From Bemisia tabaci (Eukaryota > Arthropoda > Insecta > Hemiptera > Aleyrodidae), in NCBI RefSeq assembly GCF_918797505.1, contig NC_092798.1:47824985-47888984 (forward strand): a stretch of 64,000 nt of DNA, read 5' to 3'. The position numbers and the translations under genes are program-made. Below the pieces are notes generated by a model. That model did no database searches, was not told the origin of the DNA, and saw nothing but the letters and a program-made list of their open reading frames with translations. This document shows, in pieces, positions 1 to 10,201 of the stretch (positions are counted from its first letter, which is position 1; each line of letters opens with the position of its first letter).

Positions 1-14
1 TATATCCATCGTCA

Positions 15-60
15 CATGAGCCCTGTCATGCATATATTCCTGTGGATCTCATGGCTCATG
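15..60. repeat. Hairpin with ATGAGCC core
   Basis: CATGAGCC (15-22) pairs with GGCTCATG (53-60) around a loop. The same ATGAGCC...GGCTCAT core recurs inside several 110-130 bp inverted-repeat elements in this window (near 2343, 7050, 22628, 36472 and 63793), so this is probably the core of another such element cut by the window edge. The rest of 61-223 shows nothing recognisable. Confidence 0.45.
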
Positions 61-223
61 CCTAAATGCATATAGTTCCTTTTGATTTAAAGCTTCTAAT
101 TGCAGCCCTTCAAAACAACCAATCGACTAATGCTTCTTCAGGCGCCGACGTGCAGCGCCAGACCTTCACGAAAAAAAAATTAGTAAACAAGTTTCAAAAA
201 GCATGGCAACGCAGCAAAAACTA

Positions 224-254
224 GGGGGCTACGCCCCCTGGCCGCTACGCGGCC
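224..254. repeat. Twin GC hairpins with TAC loops
   Basis: Two adjacent perfect 6-bp stems each close a TAC triloop: GGGGGC-TAC-GCCCCC at 224-238 and GGCCGC-TAC-GCGGCC at 240-254. They are far more GC-rich than their surroundings. Paired short GC hairpins of this kind occur near Helitron ends, but no flanking CTRR terminus is evident, so the origin is open. Confidence 0.5.
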
Positions 255-371
255 CTATTATTACCCTCCTATCGGTGTTAGTTTTATTTTTCCCCTAAAA
301 AATTACGATATGAGGTATACTTTACTTTTAGAATGAAATAATTTTTGGTTTTGATGAATAAAGAAACAACA

Positions 372-547
372 TTTTTTTTTGAAGTCTAAAGGACGCGTTT
401 TGTAATGACTACTTGAAGAAATATTGCAGCAAAACAACGAACATTGATTATCAGGTAATAATTAAGAACTTCAGGAGACGGGAATCGAACCCACACAATG
501 AATATAGTGGACGCTTCCGACGTCTTTGACGACTCGGCCACCGCTCG
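372..547 (-). repeat. tRNA-like SINE remnant
   Basis: Read on the minus strand, TGGCCGAGT (complement of 532-540) matches a pol III A box and GGGTTCGATTCCC (complement of 480-492) matches a B box at tRNA-like spacing. The acceptor arms do not pair, so this is not a working tRNA gene. About 100 bases beyond the B box the minus strand has an A9 run (372-380), as expected of a short SINE tail. Serine- or leucine-type tRNA ancestry is possible. No target duplication was found. Confidence 0.5.
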
Positions 548-700
548 TATTGAGGAATCAGGGGCGAATCTTGTGTAGATAAGAGTAGAGCTGATGCGCA
601 GGCTACCCAGCTACTGCGCAACCTCTTCGACCACTGCGCATCCTCCCGCGCATAGCGGCAGCGGTCTCGGAGCATTCTGAAAATTCACTCACTTTTATAA

Positions 701-996
701 CGTGATTGTAAAAAAACCTGGGTCCTATTTCCAAAATCTGAATAGAGCGGGCTCATCTAGGGCCAATTACCCGTCGATTTACGCAAAAATCATGGAAATC
801 GGCCCGGTAGAACGCTCAAACGAACTATGACAAAAAGTATAAATTTACATTGTTTAAATGGGAGAATTCGCAACTTTACCACGTAATATAAAAAAACCTG
901 GGCCACATTTTGAAAATCTGAAAAGAGTTGGCTTATCTAGAGGCAATTGCCCGTCGATAGCCGCAAAAATCATGAAAATCGGCCCGGTAGAACGCT
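701..996. repeat. Direct repeat, two units of about 116 bp at 180-bp spacing
   Basis: Units 701-816 and 881-996 share AAAAAAACCTGGG, a middle segment with CATCTAG and CCGTCGAT, and an identical end ATCGGCCCGGTAGAACGCT. They are diverged by point changes but collinear. No coding potential or terminal inverted repeat is visible. Confidence 0.75.
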
Positions 997-1182
997 GGAA
1001 CTAAGCGTTACCAGTTTCGCAAAATTAGGAGGTCTTGGAGCTTATAGTATAGATGAGCACAGGATGATCCATTGCACAACAGCTAACAAATAAAAAAAGA
1101 GAGATACTGCTGATTCATATTTCAGGAGACTATTATTTGAAAATGCCGCGAGTTGCATAGTTTCCGCAAGTTTGCCCCTGCC

Positions 1183-1250
1183 TCGAGCAACTATTTTAAC
1201 TCTCCAGAGATCAAATTGCATACGTAACGAAATGAAGGGATTTTGGGAGG
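1183..1250. repeat. Dispersed direct repeat, copy 1
   Basis: First of three copies of a roughly 60-bp sequence beginning GAGCAACTATTTTAAC and containing GAGATCAAATTGCATAC followed by ACGAAAT. The other copies are at 1827-1892 and 1970-2024. Each copy is followed by different sequence, so this is probably the end or core of an unrecognised repeat. Confidence 0.6.
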
Positions 1251-1826
1251 ATCTGGGGATTCATACTTCGGCGATTCAAGAAGCCGCGCCGTCGCCCGTC
1301 GCCGTGCCTCTCCCACGAAAGAACGTAACTCCACCTCAATGTATCCGAATTTCCCCTCGCAAATTGTAATTTTAATTACAGAATCTTGGACCTTCATATC
1401 TATAGAACTTTCAGCAATTTTTCACATGGTCTCATGCAAAAATTAGTAAAATTTTGGACAAAAATTGCATATGTACATTTTTTTACAAAAAATCGAATTG
1501 TCTAAGCCAACTTTACAACCTTGGAATGGAGTTACGCGTCTTCGTCCGAGAAACGACGAAGTAAACGACTGAGTAAAGAATGCTCTTCCCAAGTAAGTAA
1601 AAAGACTAAAAATTGAAAAATCGCTCAGTCGCGTCGATTTCGTACTTAGCGGAGAGTTTAATATGGTTCCAATTCTGAAATATTCGATTCTTATTGGTCC
1701 GTTTTCCCGCCAAGATTGAAACGGCGCCAATACAGCTGCGCGTTTTGACGCTTTAAGGTGGTCAGAACAGGAAGAACATACCTTCATATCACTTATACTT
1801 TGCTTTAAGCGCCGGGTCAGAGGGTA

Positions 1827-1892
1827 TCGAGCAACTATTTCAACTTTCCGGAGATCAAATTGCATACTCAACGAAATTAAGGAGTTTCGCGG
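1827..1892. repeat. Dispersed direct repeat, copy 2
   Basis: Matches copy 1 over GAGCAACTATTT, GGAGATCAAATTGCATAC and ACGAAAT. It lies 644 bases downstream of copy 1. The interval between them (1251-1826) holds nothing else I recognise; its minus-strand open frames look like chance. Confidence 0.6.
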
Positions 1893-1969
1893 GGACGTGG
1901 GACCTCACATGCTTGGGTGGCCCAGGTTGAGAGACCGTGGCCACGAGGTCGCTCCTGTCTCCAGCAACT

Positions 1970-2024
1970 ATTTTAACTTCAAGGAGATCAATTTGCATAC
2001 CCGATGAAATGAGGGAATTTTGAC
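1970..2024. repeat. Dispersed direct repeat, copy 3
   Basis: CAGCAACTATTTTAACTTC, GGAGATCA and TTTGCATAC align with copies 1 and 2; this is the most diverged copy. The following stretch, 2025-2342, holds nothing I can assign. Confidence 0.5.
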
Positions 2025-2342
2025 AACCTGATTTTTGCTAACTCTCTGAGGGGCTTTGGGACTTGGGAGGGGCAAATTAAAATTATTTTAAAACATATTT
2101 CTGAAGACAACTTACGCAAGTCTTTCTTTGAGAAACTCGATCCAGTCTTCTTGTTGGAGCATTTCATCTCGATCCTGGTCAAACAGCTGGAATAGTCGGG
2201 ACAACAGCTCCTGAAACATTAGGAAAATCTCATTTATTAATTGTTCACTGCTAAAAGCCTCCTTCAATATTGATGTATTTAATGACGTTCGTACATAAGA
2301 GCTTCCAAAACTACAGTATATGCTTCAACTATCCCTGTCTGA

Positions 2343-2390
2343 CGCATGTGTGTATCATGAGCCCTGTCCACACCGCTCTAGACACATGCG
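2343..2390. repeat. Hairpin with ATGAGCCCTG core
   Basis: CGCATGTGT (2343-2351) pairs with ACACATGCG (2382-2390), and the loop carries ATGAGCCCTGTCC, the core seen at 15-60, 7050 and 36472. It ends just left of the FB1 palindrome. Confidence 0.5.
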
Positions 2391-2415
2391 AACGGTTCAT
2401 GCAGTCCCGCATATA

Positions 2416-3360
2416 TAGTAGGGCGGATAAGCATAACAATCGTGCATTTCTGGAAGAAAGCATGAAACTTTCAGGATATCATCTTTACCTATAGAAGGTT
2501 CAATTTCGCAAGTGAGCCCAAAATTCTGAGGCCATGGGGGCCGGGGGGGCAGGGGGCCCTGATTTCGCTATGTTTTGCCGAATTTTCGCGTTGAATCATT
2601 GTTAGAACGCCGTTAACAATGTAAAATGTAATCAAAACTTGAGTAAACATCATTAGTAGGTTCTCTCAAACAGTATCCTAAAATGTTATCACCGTCCGAT
2701 CCCGGAGCACCCCTCAAAATGCCTAAAATTCAAAATGGCGCCCATAATAAGGCCTCCGGAATATCGGTATTTTCACTTGTGCATATCCTGTCATGTGAGG
2801 TATCATTTATCCATGTAATTTTGGTCGCAGATTTCATATTTGAAGTCAAAACAACCCCCCGGTCAAAATTGGTGCCCCCAATCCAAGATGGCGGCCAAAT
2901 TTTAAAGGCAGGAGGGTGCATTTTTTAAACTTTTACGCGATAAGGCAAGTGATATGTCATTTCCTATGTAATTTTGGTCGTAGATTTCATTACTGAAGTC
3001 AAAACAACCCCCCGGTCAAAATTGGTGCCCCCAATCCAAGATGGCGGCCAAATTACAAAGGCAGGAGGGTGCATTTTTTCAAATTTGTACGAGGTAAGGC
3101 AAGTGATATGTCATTTCCTATGTAATTTTGGTCGAAGATTTCATTAATGAAGTAAAACAAGTCCTCCGATCAAAATTGGTGCCCCAAATCCAAGATGGTG
3201 GCCAAATTTGAAAGGCAGGAGTGTGAATTTTTATGAGAAAAAAAATCACGTGAGATGACAAGTGAAGTATCAATTTATACGCATTTTTAGTCAACAAAAC
3301 GAATCTAAACGAAATGTAAAAAAAAATCTTTTACACCAAAATGAAAAGAGATAATCAAGA
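2416..3360 (+). repeat. FB1 left arm with about 153-bp sub-repeats
   Basis: Sub-repeats are marked by ATTTTGGTCG near 2818, 2971 and 3125. Each is followed by a C-rich stretch ending in ATCCAAGATGGCGGCCAAAT (degenerate in the third) and by GGCAGGAG. Two copies of CAAGATGGCGGC (2884-2895 and 3037-3048) are exact matches to the published consensus bound by YY1/Pho zinc-finger proteins. Open frames across the arm follow from its composition and I do not treat them as genes. Confidence 0.8.
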
Positions 3361-3648
3361 TGTTTGCCATCATGGCTTACATGTGAAAAGTGATGAGCCA
3401 CTAATAGTGAGGAGTCTTACTGATTACTGCACAGTTACTCTGAACTCAATTTCAGATGCCCTAGACTTAGAGGACGAACAATTAATAAGTACCGAAAATA
3501 ATATAGAAAACTTTCAGTCGGTTTCAGATGGTGGGTCTCTACTCCATCGAGTGCGATCAAAGCATAGGTACTTACGAATCCATTGCACAAACCTATGTTC
3601 CATCAAATTGATGAGCAGACACAAATGTTTCTTTGCGTTTTCGAAGTG
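3341..3648 (+). pseudogene. FB1 protein remnant, N-terminal part
   Basis: An open frame of 102 codons starts at the inner edge of the left arm. Its acidic middle (LEDEQ, residues 43-47) is followed by GGSLLHRV at residues 64-71. From memory, a GG.LLHRV motif is a landmark of a large uncharacterised protein family expanded in arthropod and cnidarian genomes, which also carries TGCDTT, LYG, WGW and PAP motifs and a cysteine-rich tail. The middle of such a protein appears deleted between here and 3706. The function of the intact family is not known to me. Confidence 0.45.
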
Positions 3649-3705
3649 ATGTTAAACGCGCAAAATCCGAGATGATCGGTGTTCTTGCATGCGTTAACGG
3701 GTTAG

Positions 3706-3852
3706 GATTCAACCCCTCACATCCATAAAATAGAAACAGCAACTTTATTCTGTACGCTTTTATCTGATCCTTACCGGCAAGAAATTAAAGAAAGGTTCTT
3801 GGAACCTATAATCAAAACCATGAACGGATATGAAGAGCTGGAAAAGAGTAAA
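3706..3852 (+). pseudogene. FB1 protein remnant, middle part
   Basis: A frame open from 3706 runs to a stop at 3943-3945, but the part after 3852 comes from the inserted element at 3853-4111. The genuine portion includes SDPYRQEIKERFLEPI and NGYEELEKSK. It has no ATG at its head. YRQ followed by a basic stretch corresponds to the family's TGCDTTSALYRQGK region, and the next family motif, LLYG, resumes immediately after the insertion. It is therefore an internal exon-like piece of the same broken gene as 3341-3648. Confidence 0.45.
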
Positions 3853-4111
3853 TCGATGGTGAAACTGCTTAAATACGTATTTAGGTTTGCGGTGTTGCAG
3901 ATTTCTTGTCATACTTACTTCAGTTCCTTCATCAAAAAATATTGAACGTCATTTCTTGAAAACTTCGCTTGTTTTTACTCTCTATGTGAGGAATATTCTG
4001 TAAAAATTTCAAGCCATGATGTCGGTTTGGTCCCCTTTCAAAAAATGAAATAGGAGCGAATATTTTGAAATCCCGCAATCAAGATACGCACTTTTGCTGT
4101 TTCACCGTCGA
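3853..4111. mobile_element. Family G inverted-repeat element nested in FB1
   Basis: Ends are TCGATGGTGAAACT and TTTCACCGTCGA. The interior matches two other copies, at 35141-35393 and 12628-12865, including CAGA.TTC.TGTCATACTT near the left end and a TACGTGGT-like segment near the right. It interrupts the FB1 protein frame between EELEKSK and ILLLYG, so it is younger than that gene. A clear target duplication is not visible. Confidence 0.65.
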
Positions 4112-4112
4112 A

Positions 4113-4610
4113 ATATTACTCCTCTACGGTAGCCAAAAAAATGTGACTTTCGACGACCTTCGTCATCACATATCGAAGGAAAAAGTTCCAGCTTTCAAAT
4201 TCTTCATTCAATTAGAGAAATTACCCTCGACATCATCAGCAATGAAGTAGAGTAGGTAACATTAATTTAGGAGCTACTTTTATACTCAACTGTGGATGGG
4301 ATGAAGTGATCTGGATGCTTGTCTTTGGGGATGGATGAATAAAAACAAGGAGCTTCATCCTATTTTAAGTGACATGCCACCAGCTCCCGGAATCCCCGCT
4401 TAAAATTATCCGGTGTAATTGTAAGAAAGGGAGTGACACCATGCTGTACTTCCAAGAAAATAATCTTTCCGTTCTTAGACTCATGCAGAAGTTCTGAAGA
4501 CTCCAACTGTAAAAACCTAAAGAACTGTAGGAGGAAGATCCTGAAGAGCCTGACTGGGAATGTGAATCAGCATGTGTTGATTAAGATTTTCTCCTACACT
4601 GACTGGAGAG
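4113..4610 (+). pseudogene. FB1 protein remnant, C-terminal part
   Basis: Three frames must be followed. ILLLYGSQKNVTFDDLR and a SKEKVPAFK stretch come first (to 4250), then WGWMNKNKELHPI and PPAPG (4326-4400), then IIRCNCKKG from 4405. After a frame change come SCRSSEDSNCKNLKN-like residues, and in a further frame an acidic DPEEPDWE tail near 4535-4575. The order LYG, WGW, PAP, then C.C plus a second cysteine cluster is the landmark order of the family named above. The cysteine tail suggests nucleic-acid binding, which is inference. Stops and frameshifts make it non-functional. Confidence 0.45.
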
Positions 4611-4743
4611 GGTACGACAGGTGCGTTGCGTGAAACGTTATCTTTATTGAGATATTATATGGGCTTAAAAATGAATAAAACAACTCATTATGTATATGCT
4701 CCTGTTAACAGCATTACTAACGAGGACGGCCAAACTGATCACT

Positions 4744-5701
4744 CTCTTAATTATCTCGTCTCATTTTTGTGTAAAAGATTTTTTTTTTACATTTCGTTTA
4801 GATTCGTTTTGTAGACTAAAAATGCGTATAAATTGATACTTCACTTGTCATCTCACGTGATTTTTTTTCTCATAGAAATTCACACTCCTGCCTTTCAAAT
4901 TTGGCCACCATCTTGGATTTGGGGCACCAATTTTGATCGGAGGACTTGTTTTACTTCATTAATGAAATCTTCGACCAAAATTACATAGGAAATGACATAT
5001 CACTTGCCTTACCTCGTACAAATTTGAAAAAATGCACCCTCCTGCCTTTGTAATTTGGCCGCCATCTTGGATTGGGGGCACCAATTTTGACCGGGGGGTT
5101 GTTTTGACTTCAGTAATGAAATCTACGACCAAAATTACATAGGAAATGACATATCACTTGCCTTATCGCGTAAAAGTTTAAAAAAATGCACCCTCCTGCC
5201 TTTAAAATTTGGCCGCCATCTTGGATTGGGGGCACCAATTTTGACCGGGGGGTTGTTTTGACTTCAAATATGAAATCTGCGACCAAAATTACATGGATAA
5301 ATGATACCTCACATGACAGGATATGCACAAGTGAAAATACCGATATTCCGGAGGCCTTATTATGGGCGCCATTTTGAATTTTAGGCATTTTGAGGGGTGC
5401 TCCGGGATCGGACGGTGATAACATTTTAGGATACTGTTTGAGAGAACCTACTAATGATGTTTACTCAAGTTTTGATTACATTTTACATTGTTAACGGCGT
5501 TCTAACAATGATTCAACGCGAAAATTCGGCAAAACATAGCGAAATCAGGGCCCCCTGCCCCCCCGGCCCCCATGGCCTCAGAATTTTGGGCTCACTTGCG
5601 AAATTGAACCTTCTATAGGTAAAGATGATATCCTGAAAGTTTCATGCTTTCTTCCAGAAATGCACGATTCTGGGAACTTTTCCCCCTTATCCGCCCTACT
5701 A
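4744..5701 (-). repeat. FB1 right arm
   Basis: Inverted copy of 2416-3360. The sub-repeats appear reversed, with GCCGCCATCTTGG near 5060 and 5211 and a degenerate copy near 4906. Differences from the left arm are few: one extra segment near 5673-5685 and scattered single bases. Confidence 0.8.
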
Positions 5702-6026
5702 ATAGTTCTATTTGCTGCGAATTGGAAAACCGGGATTTTACATTCTGCCATTCGTAAAGTTCCCGCATCCATTCTTACGGAACTCGACTGACGAGCACAC
5801 CCCATCTTTCCCACCTGCACATGCATAGTTCTATTTGATTTAGGTACGAGACGAAAATCACCGCAATCCACACAAATGGTAGTGCCATGTCTATAGAGGT
5901 ACACAGGTTTTCATCGTCTCTTCGTAAATTTTTATTGTATTTCCGACCGAAATAGACTTAGTTTTGTGTCGAAACGTCTGGGTTTTTATTAATTGTGCAT
6001 TTTAGCCTTGTTTCTCGTTTTTCCCC
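5702..6026. other. Unassigned
   Basis: Contains two copies of AGTTCTATTTG (near 5704 and 5826), possibly the ends of a decayed element. No gene or clear repeat was recognised. Confidence 0.3.
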
Positions 6027-6293
6027 CAATTGAATCAGTGAGAACGAAAACACACCAACTCGAAAAAATGAAAATAATCAAGACACACACAAAACTGCAC
6101 AGTAAGTGTAGAAGTTAGTCAAAGGCAAATATTTTTAGCGCCGAAACACAAGGAGTCAAGGACACTTTAAAGGTCCAAATTGGAACAGATACGCTAACAT
6201 CAAGGACCTTCATGAAAAGTGACTGTCTTTAATAAAACTTAAGTATTTTTGAGATACCGAGTTGGTGAGTTTTCGTTCTCACTGATTCAATTG
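6027..6293. mobile_element. Inverted-repeat element, CAATTGAATCAGTG ends
   Basis: A left end running CAATTGAATCAGTGAGAACG onward to ACCAACTCG (about 37 bases) is mirrored at 6257-6293, ending ACTGATTCAATTG. The interior shows no coding potential. The terminal repeats are nearly identical. Only one copy was seen in the window. Confidence 0.75.
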
Positions 6294-7049
6294 CTCTCCA
6301 CTGTAATCATTGTCTCGGGCTGCTCTTAAAAATTTGCATCTAGAGGTACTCTAAGTGTTTATACGCCGTTTTTCCGTGCGACAACATCGCGGCTTATTGT
6401 GCGATCCGTAGCGCAGCGCAGTGTCGCTTCGCGGCGCGGGGCGGCTGCTCCAGTGCTCGTCCTTGTCTAGCGCGTCGGGCGTCGGGCGTCGCGGAGCAGT
6501 ATTGGAGCACCGTACGAAACGTAGTTTATAGTGCGTTGCTTTAATTGTGGATACTTTGTTGATACCATAACTGTCTTCATTAAAAAGCCGTTCGCCCCGT
6601 TTACGCGTTTATGTTTTCCGATAGGAATTCCGCCGTTCCTCCTGCACTCGGCTAGATTTACATAAGATACCCAACGGAGGATGCCAATTCCCCGGGCCGG
6701 CTGCAATTTGTGCAATTAGCCGCGTCGTCGGCGACCGTAATCACCCGATTTTATTGGCCCCCATATACTCTTTACCATGTTCGGATGACTTCATCCCATC
6801 TCGCCGTAGCCTCCGCCTTTGCGAATGAAATTGTAAGCAAGGGATCCAGACTTCTCCATTACAGATCGTAGACTTCTCGCTGTAGCCTGAGGGCCGTATA
6901 CATGTCAAGTTTTCTGTTTCAAATTTGAACACCAAGCCTTACTCAACCAACGATCTAAAAACTGTAGATTGGTGGAGGCCTACGGAAAAATGTAATGCAC
7001 ATGGAGCGGTCGTTCGATAGGCGGGCGGGGAGTGAAACTAGCCAATATT
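6294..7049. other. Unassigned, GC-rich island at 6380-6520
   Basis: About 140 bases around 6380-6520 are GC- and CpG-rich against an AT-rich background and include repeated GCGTCGGGCGTCG. It could be a promoter or first exon of an unrecognised gene or an older repeat; no exon could be supported. Confidence 0.25.
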
Positions 7050-7171
7050 CGTCACCTACCTGACATAAGGGCTTAACTACACTCTGCAATGAACCCTATC
7101 TTCCATACAATTCAATGCTTTTCCGGGCTCATCTCAATATGTAGTTACGCCCTTATGTCAGCCAAGCGACG
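7050..7171. mobile_element. Family H short inverted-repeat element, copy 1
   Basis: Ends CGTCACCTACCTGACATAAG and CTTATGTCAGCCAAGCGACG are inverted copies with small differences. The loop holds AATGAACCC...GGGCTCAT, the ATGAGCC hairpin core. It is 122 bp long. Flanks TATT and AATT agree at three of four positions, consistent with a 4-bp target duplication. Confidence 0.75.
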
Positions 7172-7219
7172 AATTACTATTCTCGTCTTAACCTCAATAA
7201 TGTAAGATCAAATACATAT

Positions 7220-7482
7220 GGATTTAAAACATGGGTAAGCAAGGCTAAAGCATTTAAAAATACTAAAAGGCAGGAAGTTTTGAGCTATAATCAGCTCATT
7301 TTCAGCTGCAAAAACACAAAAAATATATGAAAAATTGAAAGGCGACCTGATCCCAGCCGTTATCCAATTTTTAATTAATTTTTCGTGTTTTTGCAGCTGA
7401 AAATGAGCTCGTGATAGCTCCAAACGTCCTACCTTTTAGTGCTTTTAAATTTTTCAGCCTTGTCCACCCATGTCTTAAATCC
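7220..7482. mobile_element. Long palindrome, GGATTTAA ends
   Basis: Arms of about 100 bases are inverted copies: GGATTTAAAACATGGG at the left is mirrored by CCCATGTCTTAAATCC at the right. Both inner arms carry AGCTCATTTTCAGCTGCAAA or its complement. The loop is about 55 bases. A diverged relative lies at 42556-42832. Confidence 0.75.
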
Positions 7483-9443
7483 CTCTCTGTTTGTCCGTAT
7501 ATTCGGGCTATGATTCATTTGCTTTAACATGGGATCTTATCGGAGTTTTCACAGTAAATGATTTAGCACTGACATTTTTATCGTAAAATAACTTGAAGAA
7601 TGGTTAGGTTTCATATCTGGACACAGATTTTCAAACAGTTGGTATTGAATTTGATTTAGGTCCTTATCCAGCGACAGTTCCACAAGAAACCATGGAAACA
7701 GATTATCCTTGTCCTGACCTATTAATTGTTCCTGGTGTAGGAAATTTGCCATTAGCGTAACATACGATAAGCCTATCTACAGTTTCTGGATCGTCGCACT
7801 CAACCGTCAAAGGAAAAAAATTTAGGCTAGAAAGAATTCCAATCGAGCGAAATCCGCAATAATTTATTACCTATAGAAAAAATGTATTCACTACTTTCTT
7901 TTTCTTGCGTTTAAGTCTCCAAAGTATGTTCTGCTTTGTTAGCAGCAGAAACAGAAGGGTATTCTTAATTTTAGGCTAGAAGATCTCTCAACTGGACTAT
8001 ATTGTGCATTGAAGATATCTGATTCATAGAGGCGCATCTACAGAAATCAATGGCACTAAGGTTGCTCCTAAAATAAGCTAGAAATAAAAGTTCATCTACG
8101 CGCATGTGGTCCGATCGGACGATCTTCTAACCTTATTTAATTAAAAATACATTTCTCCTAATTAGGACCAACAAGTTTTGGAGATTTAAACGCAAGGTTA
8201 AGAAAGTGACGAACATTACAGTAAGCAATGACTTTCCCCGTTTCCATCATGTTTTAATTTTTTTTAAAAGAGATCTAAACTATCTGACTCCTTCAACCTG
8301 ATGGTTCGATTACCTAAGATTGTGAAAAAAATTATCTTTAAAATTCAAACATCATTGTTGCTCAGTATTTTGTTTAAGAATAATCTGGTATAAACTGAAA
8401 CAACTTTGTACCAAGCGGACACAAACCGTGACAATTTGGATATACTTCGACCTCTTTTCAGAGGATTGAGGTTGAATGATGTCATTATTTTATAATTGAA
8501 GTAAAGATGAACCAAGGCGTTGTAATTACAATTTTGATCTAGTTGTTACAAATTAATAAAGTTTTTAAAAAAAAAAATACTTACAGCGGCTCGGTTCATC
8601 TTAAAGTCCTCTAATCACGGTAGAATTTTCGATTTCAGGGCTTACTGTAACTTTTTTGGTGCATTTTTTGGCCTTTAGACCTTTTTTGTGTCTGACCATA
8701 AACGTTGTAGCTAAATGACCGGACATCCAAAAAAACTATTTCCCATAAAATAGCTCACTGAGGAACAACCAAATGCATTGAATTTTTACGTGGAGGTTTC
8801 AGAGAAAGTTTGTGTACTAATCCATCGGCTACACACATTCCGTTTGGCTTTATGTATCTATCCTCATGAAGGCGTTAAGTTCTCGTGAATGCTAAAGATT
8901 AAAGTTTAATGAGCGCTCTGTCAAGCCGTCCGCTAGATTCAATTGACTCGATCGATTAGCAGACCTGAATTAATGACGTGTCAAAATCAGAAGTCTCCAC
9001 TTGATTACCTCTTTGTGATTGATTAAATACTTCAGGCACTACGCACTGAGCAGCCCACTGTTCGCGATACAAATGACTCATAAATATGAACTCATTGTCG
9101 AAGCGAATATAAACGTACATTGCTGAGAGGGATTTGTGATCTCACTTCCACTCCGAAACATGTCTGGCAAACTTATCAAGTAATGTAATTGGCGATTAAT
9201 GTTAAAATATTTATCCGGTGTACAAAATTATATGGAGAAAAGAAAAAAAAGTATAAAATTAGTTTCTGATTGATATAGGGTAGCTGTGGAAACATGCACT
9301 GATGTAACACATTCGGTGGGCTTAGTTACAGCATGCGATGCTGAAATAAAAACCTAGTTGTTTCCAAAGTTGTAAGTCCCGAATTACTCGTGACTTGAGA
9401 TGAGATTTGTCTTATCTCAAATCTTCCGGCTGATACCTGATGC
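7483..9443. other. Unassigned AT-rich DNA
   Basis: Almost 2 kb without a terminal inverted repeat, tandem array or convincing reading frame. The minus-strand frame at 7549-7752 has no recognisable motif. It may be low-copy intergenic or intronic DNA. Confidence 0.3.
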
Positions 9444-9475
9444 GGCTCATACGGCGTTCTTCCTTAGCACGGCAG
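9444..9475. mobile_element. Family D right-end fragment
   Basis: GGCTCATACGGCGTTCTTCC followed by TTAGCACGGCAG is an exact right terminus of the CTGCCGTGCTAAGG family. No matching left end is found upstream, so the copy is truncated. The following stretch to 9902 is unassigned. Confidence 0.6.
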
Positions 9476-9906
9476 TACTACGGAGAGGTTAAAAAAGTGA
9501 AAAACGGGGAATTAAAATCGATTCATATTGACAAACTCAAATTGTTGATTGATGAAGAACAATCAAACCGTTCGTTTGCATCTCACTTAACTTCTGCAGA
9601 CAAATGACAAATGTTCTCTTCTTCTCCGGTAGCGTTATTCTCAAATCGTTGGCCCTCTGACGTAAAGTATATCTCAATTTCCAGATGAGCCTTGGAGAGC
9701 AAAGAGTTATGTGGGGAACAGAGCTCACGTGAAAATTAAGATACGCCCCTACGCCAGAGGAGAGATGAAATTAGAGGTGCCTGTAAAATCAAATGGAACG
9801 ATTTGATATTTTAATACACGAATTTGTTCGGCATCCACGGCGATAGGAGGAAAACACACCAAACGCCTATAACGTGCGGGTTGTTTTGAGGAAAGTATGT
9901 TCATTT

Positions 9907-10197
9907 GGACCGTGTTAAGCAGAAAGGAAGCAAGCCACATCAGATATTGCTAAATTTAATCAGGCAATTTAGTTTTCTTCATGAAAACGGTTGTGCGGAT
10001 TTCAATTTAATTCTTTTCATAAAAACGGTTGTGCGGATTTTAGAGCAAATTTTGGTGACTTTTCAGCACAGTACAAAGCTAATTCCTTAAAAATTACAAA
10101 AGGATTTGCAAGATCAGTCTCTTGTAAAAAATTAAATTGCCCCGTTAAATTTGGCAATGGCTGATGTGGCTTGGTTCCTTTCTGTTAAACGCGGTCC
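9907..10197. mobile_element. Family A inverted-repeat element, copy 1
   Basis: Ends GGACCGTGTTAAGCAGAAAG and GTTAAACGCGGTCC, with AAGCCACATCAG..ATTGC and its complement just inside, define the family. The target duplication is ATTT (9903-9906 and 10198-10201). The terminal repeats run about 60 bp. The interior contains a short internal direct duplication of TAAAAACGGTTGTGCGGATTT type, making this copy (291 bp) longer than the usual 250 bp. Confidence 0.85.
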
Positions 10198-10201
10198 ATT
10201 T

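Larger units (their letters stand above)
2416..5701. mobile_element. Foldback element FB1 (3.3 kb)
   Basis: A left arm (2416-3360) and right arm (4744-5701) are near-identical inverted copies, with a roughly 1.4-kb spacer. The outer ends begin TAGTAGGGCGGATAAG and end with its complement. The right arm has an extra segment of about ten bases next to the shared CGTGCATTTCTGG region. Each arm contains three sub-repeats at about 153-bp spacing. The spacer holds a broken protein gene and a nested inverted-repeat element. No clean target duplication was found at the ends. Long arms built of sub-repeats are typical of foldback transposons; known examples such as Galileo belong to the P superfamily, but nothing here proves that link. 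Confidence 0.85.

Noticed and set aside
2683..2928. 81-codon frame in FB1 arm, repeated in the other arm
   Set aside because: It covers non-coding sub-repeats; the longest frames depend on sub-repeat length and have no motif.
2416..5701. Assembly artefact explaining the giant inverted repeats
   Set aside because: FB1 arms differ by indels and point changes, spacers are unique, and FB2 shows the same family organisation at another site; long reads would still be a useful check.
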